Origin: Roseovarius sp.
Lineage (GTDB): Bacteria; Pseudomonadota; Alphaproteobacteria; Rhodobacterales; Rhodobacteraceae
Direction: 5' to 3'
Length of the DNA: 14,147 nucleotides
NCBI GenBank assembly: GCA_021767845.1
Contig: JAASSQ010000051.1
Coordinates: 1-14,147, forward strand
Shown here piece by piece: positions 12,482 through 14,147 of this stretch. Both the position numbers and the translations under genes were made by a program. How positions within the stretch are numbered: position 1 is the stretch's first letter; each line of letters opens with the position of its first letter. Under the pieces are notes generated by a model. The model was not told the origin of the DNA. It did no database searches and worked only from the letters and a program-made list of their open reading frames with translations.

Positions 12482-13054
12482 ATGACCAACGACCTGATCG
12501 CCAAAGCAGCCATCGACCGCCGGCTGGCCGAGATCATCACCCCCGTCATCGAGGATATGGGGTATGAGCTGGTGCGCGTGCGGTTGATGGGCGGCAAGAC
12601 CCATACGCTTCAGATCATGGCGGAAAAGCCCTCGGGCGGGATCGAGGTGGATGATTGCGCCGAGATCTCGAACGCCGTGAGCGCCGTTCTGGACGTGGAA
12701 GACCCGATCACCGATGCCTACACGCTGGAAGTGTCGAGCCCCGGAATCGACCGGCCGCTGACGCGGCTCAAGGATTTCGAGGAGTTCGAGGGCTACGAGG
12801 CCAAGCTGGAGACATCCGAGCTGATCGGCGGGCGCAAGCGGTTCAAGGGCGTTCTGGCCGGGGTCGAGGATGACGAGGTGCTCATCAATATCGACGAGGG
12901 CACCGTGGGATTGAAATTCGATTGGCTGGCCGATGCCAAGCTGGTGCTGACCGACGAGCTGATCAAGGAAATGCTGAAGGCCCGCAAGGCCGCCGGCGCA
13001 CTGAACGAAGACGCATTCGACGAGATCGAGACCGAAGGGTCTGAGGAGGACTGA
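12482..13054 (+). CDS. rimP: ribosome maturation factor RimP
   Basis: A 190-residue RimP (YhbC/YlxS), a cytosolic factor for 30S subunit maturation. The N-terminal domain has 'DMGYELVRVRLMG' (25-37) and the hallmark 'YTLEVSSPGIDRPLTRLKDF' (80-99). The C-terminal Sm-like barrel covers about 100-155 ('RKRFKGVLAGVEDDEVLINI'). The last 30 residues form an acidic tail rich in Glu and Asp, seen in alphaproteobacterial members and absent in E. coli. The ATG at 12482 is the family start; AGGA at 12475-12478 is unusually close, with a 3-base spacer. An attenuator-like terminator precedes it. nusA starts 2 bases after the stop, the standard rimP-nusA-(ylxR)-infB order. Confidence 0.95.
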   Translation: MTNDLIAKAAIDRRLAEIITPVIEDMGYELVRVRLMGGKTHTLQIMAEKPSGGIEVDDCAEISNAVSAVLDVEDPITDAYTLEVSSPGIDRPLTRLKDFEEFEGYEAKLETSELIGGRKRFKGVLAGVEDDEVLINIDEGTVGLKFDWLADAKLVLTDELIKEMLKARKAAGALNEDAFDEIETEGSEED

Positions 13055-13056
13055 AG

Positions 13057-14147
13057 ATGGCAATTACCTCTGCAAACCAGCTTGAGCTGTTGCAAACCGC
13101 CGAGGCCGTGGCCCGCGAGAAGATGATCGACCCGTCGCTGGTGGTCGAGGCGATGGAAGAAAGCCTCGCCCGCGCGGCCAAGAGCCGCTACGGCGCCGAG
13201 ATGGATATTCGCGTCTCGATCGACCGCAAGACCGGCAAGGCCAACTTCACCCGCGTGCGCACCGTGGTCGAGGACGATGAGCTGGAGAACTACCAGGCGG
13301 AGATGACGGTCGAGCAGGCCAAGCAATACCTGGACGACCCGCAGGTGGGCGACCAGTATGTCGAGGAGATCCCGCCCGTCGATCTGGGCCGGATCGCCGC
13401 GCAATCGGCCAAGCAGGTGATCCTGCAGAAGGTCCGCGAGGCCGAGCGCGACCGCCAGTACGAGGAATTCAAGGATCGCGCGGGAACCATCATCAACGGT
13501 GTCGTCAAGCGCGAGGAATACGGCAACGTGATCGTCGATGTGGGTCGGGGCGAAGCCATCCTGCGCCGCAACGAGAAGATCGGGCGCGAAAGCTATCGCA
13601 ACGGCGACCGAATCCGCGCCTATATCAAGGACGTGCGCCGCGAGGCCCGCGGCCCGCAGATCTTCCTGAGCCGGACCGCGCCGGAATTCATGGCCGAGCT
13701 GTTCAAGATGGAAGTGCCGGAAATCTACGACGGCATCATCGAGATCAAGGCCGTGGCCCGCGACCCGGGCAGCCGCGCCAAGATCGCCGTGATCTCCTAT
13801 GACGGGTCGATCGACCCGGTGGGCGCCTGTGTGGGTATGCGCGGCAGCCGCGTGCAGGCCGTGGTCAACGAGCTTCAGGGCGAGAAGATCGACATTATCC
13901 CGTGGAACGAGGATCAGCCGACCTTCCTGGTGAACGCGCTGCAGCCCGCGGAAGTGAGCAAGGTGGTCCTGGACGAAGAGGCCGAGCGGATCGAGGTCGT
14001 GGTCCCCGAGGACCAGTTGAGCCTGGCGATCGGCCGGCGCGGCCAGAACGTGCGCCTGGCCAGCCAGTTGACCGGGCTGGACATCGACATCATGACCGAG
14101 GCCGAGGATTCCGAGCGCCGCCAGAAGGAATTCGAGGAGCGCACCAA
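13057..14147 (+). CDS. nusA: transcription termination/antitermination factor NusA, N-terminal 363 codons
   Basis: The gene runs off the right edge; 363 codons are seen. NusA binds RNA polymerase and nascent RNA and controls pausing, termination and antitermination. The RNAP-binding N-terminal domain covers about 1-130, the S1 domain about 140-205 ('GTIINGVVKREEYGNVIVDV', 'RAYIKDVRREARGPQIFLSR'), KH1 about 210-285 with its loop in 'VGACVGMRGSRVQAVV', and KH2 about 290-348 with 'LAIGRRGQNVRLASQLTG'. All look intact. The missing part should hold the C-terminal acidic or RNAP-binding repeats. AGGAGGA at 13044-13050 lies within the rimP end and gives a strong start. NusA acting on the attenuator-like terminator ahead of rimP would give feedback, as is known for this operon in other bacteria; here it is inference. 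Confidence 0.97.
   Translation, partial: MAITSANQLELLQTAEAVAREKMIDPSLVVEAMEESLARAAKSRYGAEMDIRVSIDRKTGKANFTRVRTVVEDDELENYQAEMTVEQAKQYLDDPQVGDQYVEEIPPVDLGRIAAQSAKQVILQKVREAERDRQYEEFKDRAGTIINGVVKREEYGNVIVDVGRGEAILRRNEKIGRESYRNGDRIRAYIKDVRREARGPQIFLSRTAPEFMAELFKMEVPEIYDGIIEIKAVARDPGSRAKIAVISYDGSIDPVGACVGMRGSRVQAVVNELQGEKIDIIPWNEDQPTFLVNALQPAEVSKVVLDEEAERIEVVVPEDQLSLAIGRRGQNVRLASQLTGLDIDIMTEAEDSERRQKEFEERT

Noticed and set aside
1..14147. A novel defence, mobile or secondary-metabolite system
   Set aside because: Every long frame with good coding character matches a conserved housekeeping family; no transposase, integrase, toxin-antitoxin pair, direct terminal repeats, tRNA-flanked island or CRISPR-type repeat is visible.

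Overview
The window looks like chromosomal DNA of an alphaproteobacterium of the order Rhodobacterales (Roseobacter/Rhodobacter type). The basis is the high G+C content, tight ATGA-type gene overlaps, and proteins that read like members of this order: ferrochelatase, the NDUFAF5-like methyltransferase, a double-CDGSH protein and the rimP-nusA pair. It is mostly conserved housekeeping DNA. I see no tRNA or rRNA gene, insertion sequence, prophage, CRISPR array or defence island.

Layout. (1) 2-3237, plus strand: the end of hslO (Hsp33), a CoA-type Nudix hydrolase, CCA tRNA nucleotidyltransferase and a TrmA/RumA-family RNA methyltransferase. All four overlap by 4-8 bases and look like one transcript. 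(2) 3310-5117, envelope block: a YafK-type L,D-transpeptidase lipoprotein (+), a CAP-domain lipoprotein (-) and a Tat-exported YkuD L,D-transpeptidase (+). The last has a clear promoter with a palindrome over its -35 box. (3) 5118-5498: a 61-residue exported or membrane peptide of unknown function behind a leader with two stem-loops, closed by a strong bidirectional terminator. (4) 5528-7461, minus strand: an NDUFAF5-like methyltransferase, then hemH. (5) 7477-9777, plus strand: a ComF-like phosphoribosyltransferase, glutaredoxin, a Nit1/Nit2-type amidase and a MarR regulator. (6) 9781-10527, minus strand: ubiG, ending 3 bases from the MarR gene. (7) 10576-12344, plus strand: proline iminopeptidase, then a CDGSH/Fer4_19/CDGSH iron-sulfur protein. 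The gap between them holds five 11-bp repeats and a perfect 14-bp palindrome. (8) 12359-14147, plus strand: a promoter, an attenuator-like leader, rimP, and nusA cut by the window end.

Themes. The first operon serves tRNA/rRNA maturation and nucleotide or redox housekeeping. The centre carries heme (hemH), quinone (ubiG) and a complex I assembly-like factor, so respiratory functions cluster there. The envelope block pairs two distinct L,D-transpeptidases with a secreted CAP protein. The least explained parts are non-coding: the 11-bp phased repeats with palindrome (11574-11680), the double-hairpin leader and small peptide (5188-5445), a predicted leaderless promoter laid across the comF start (7469-7497), and the inverted repeat before grxC. 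These are the best candidates for undescribed regulation. No wholly new multi-gene system is evident.
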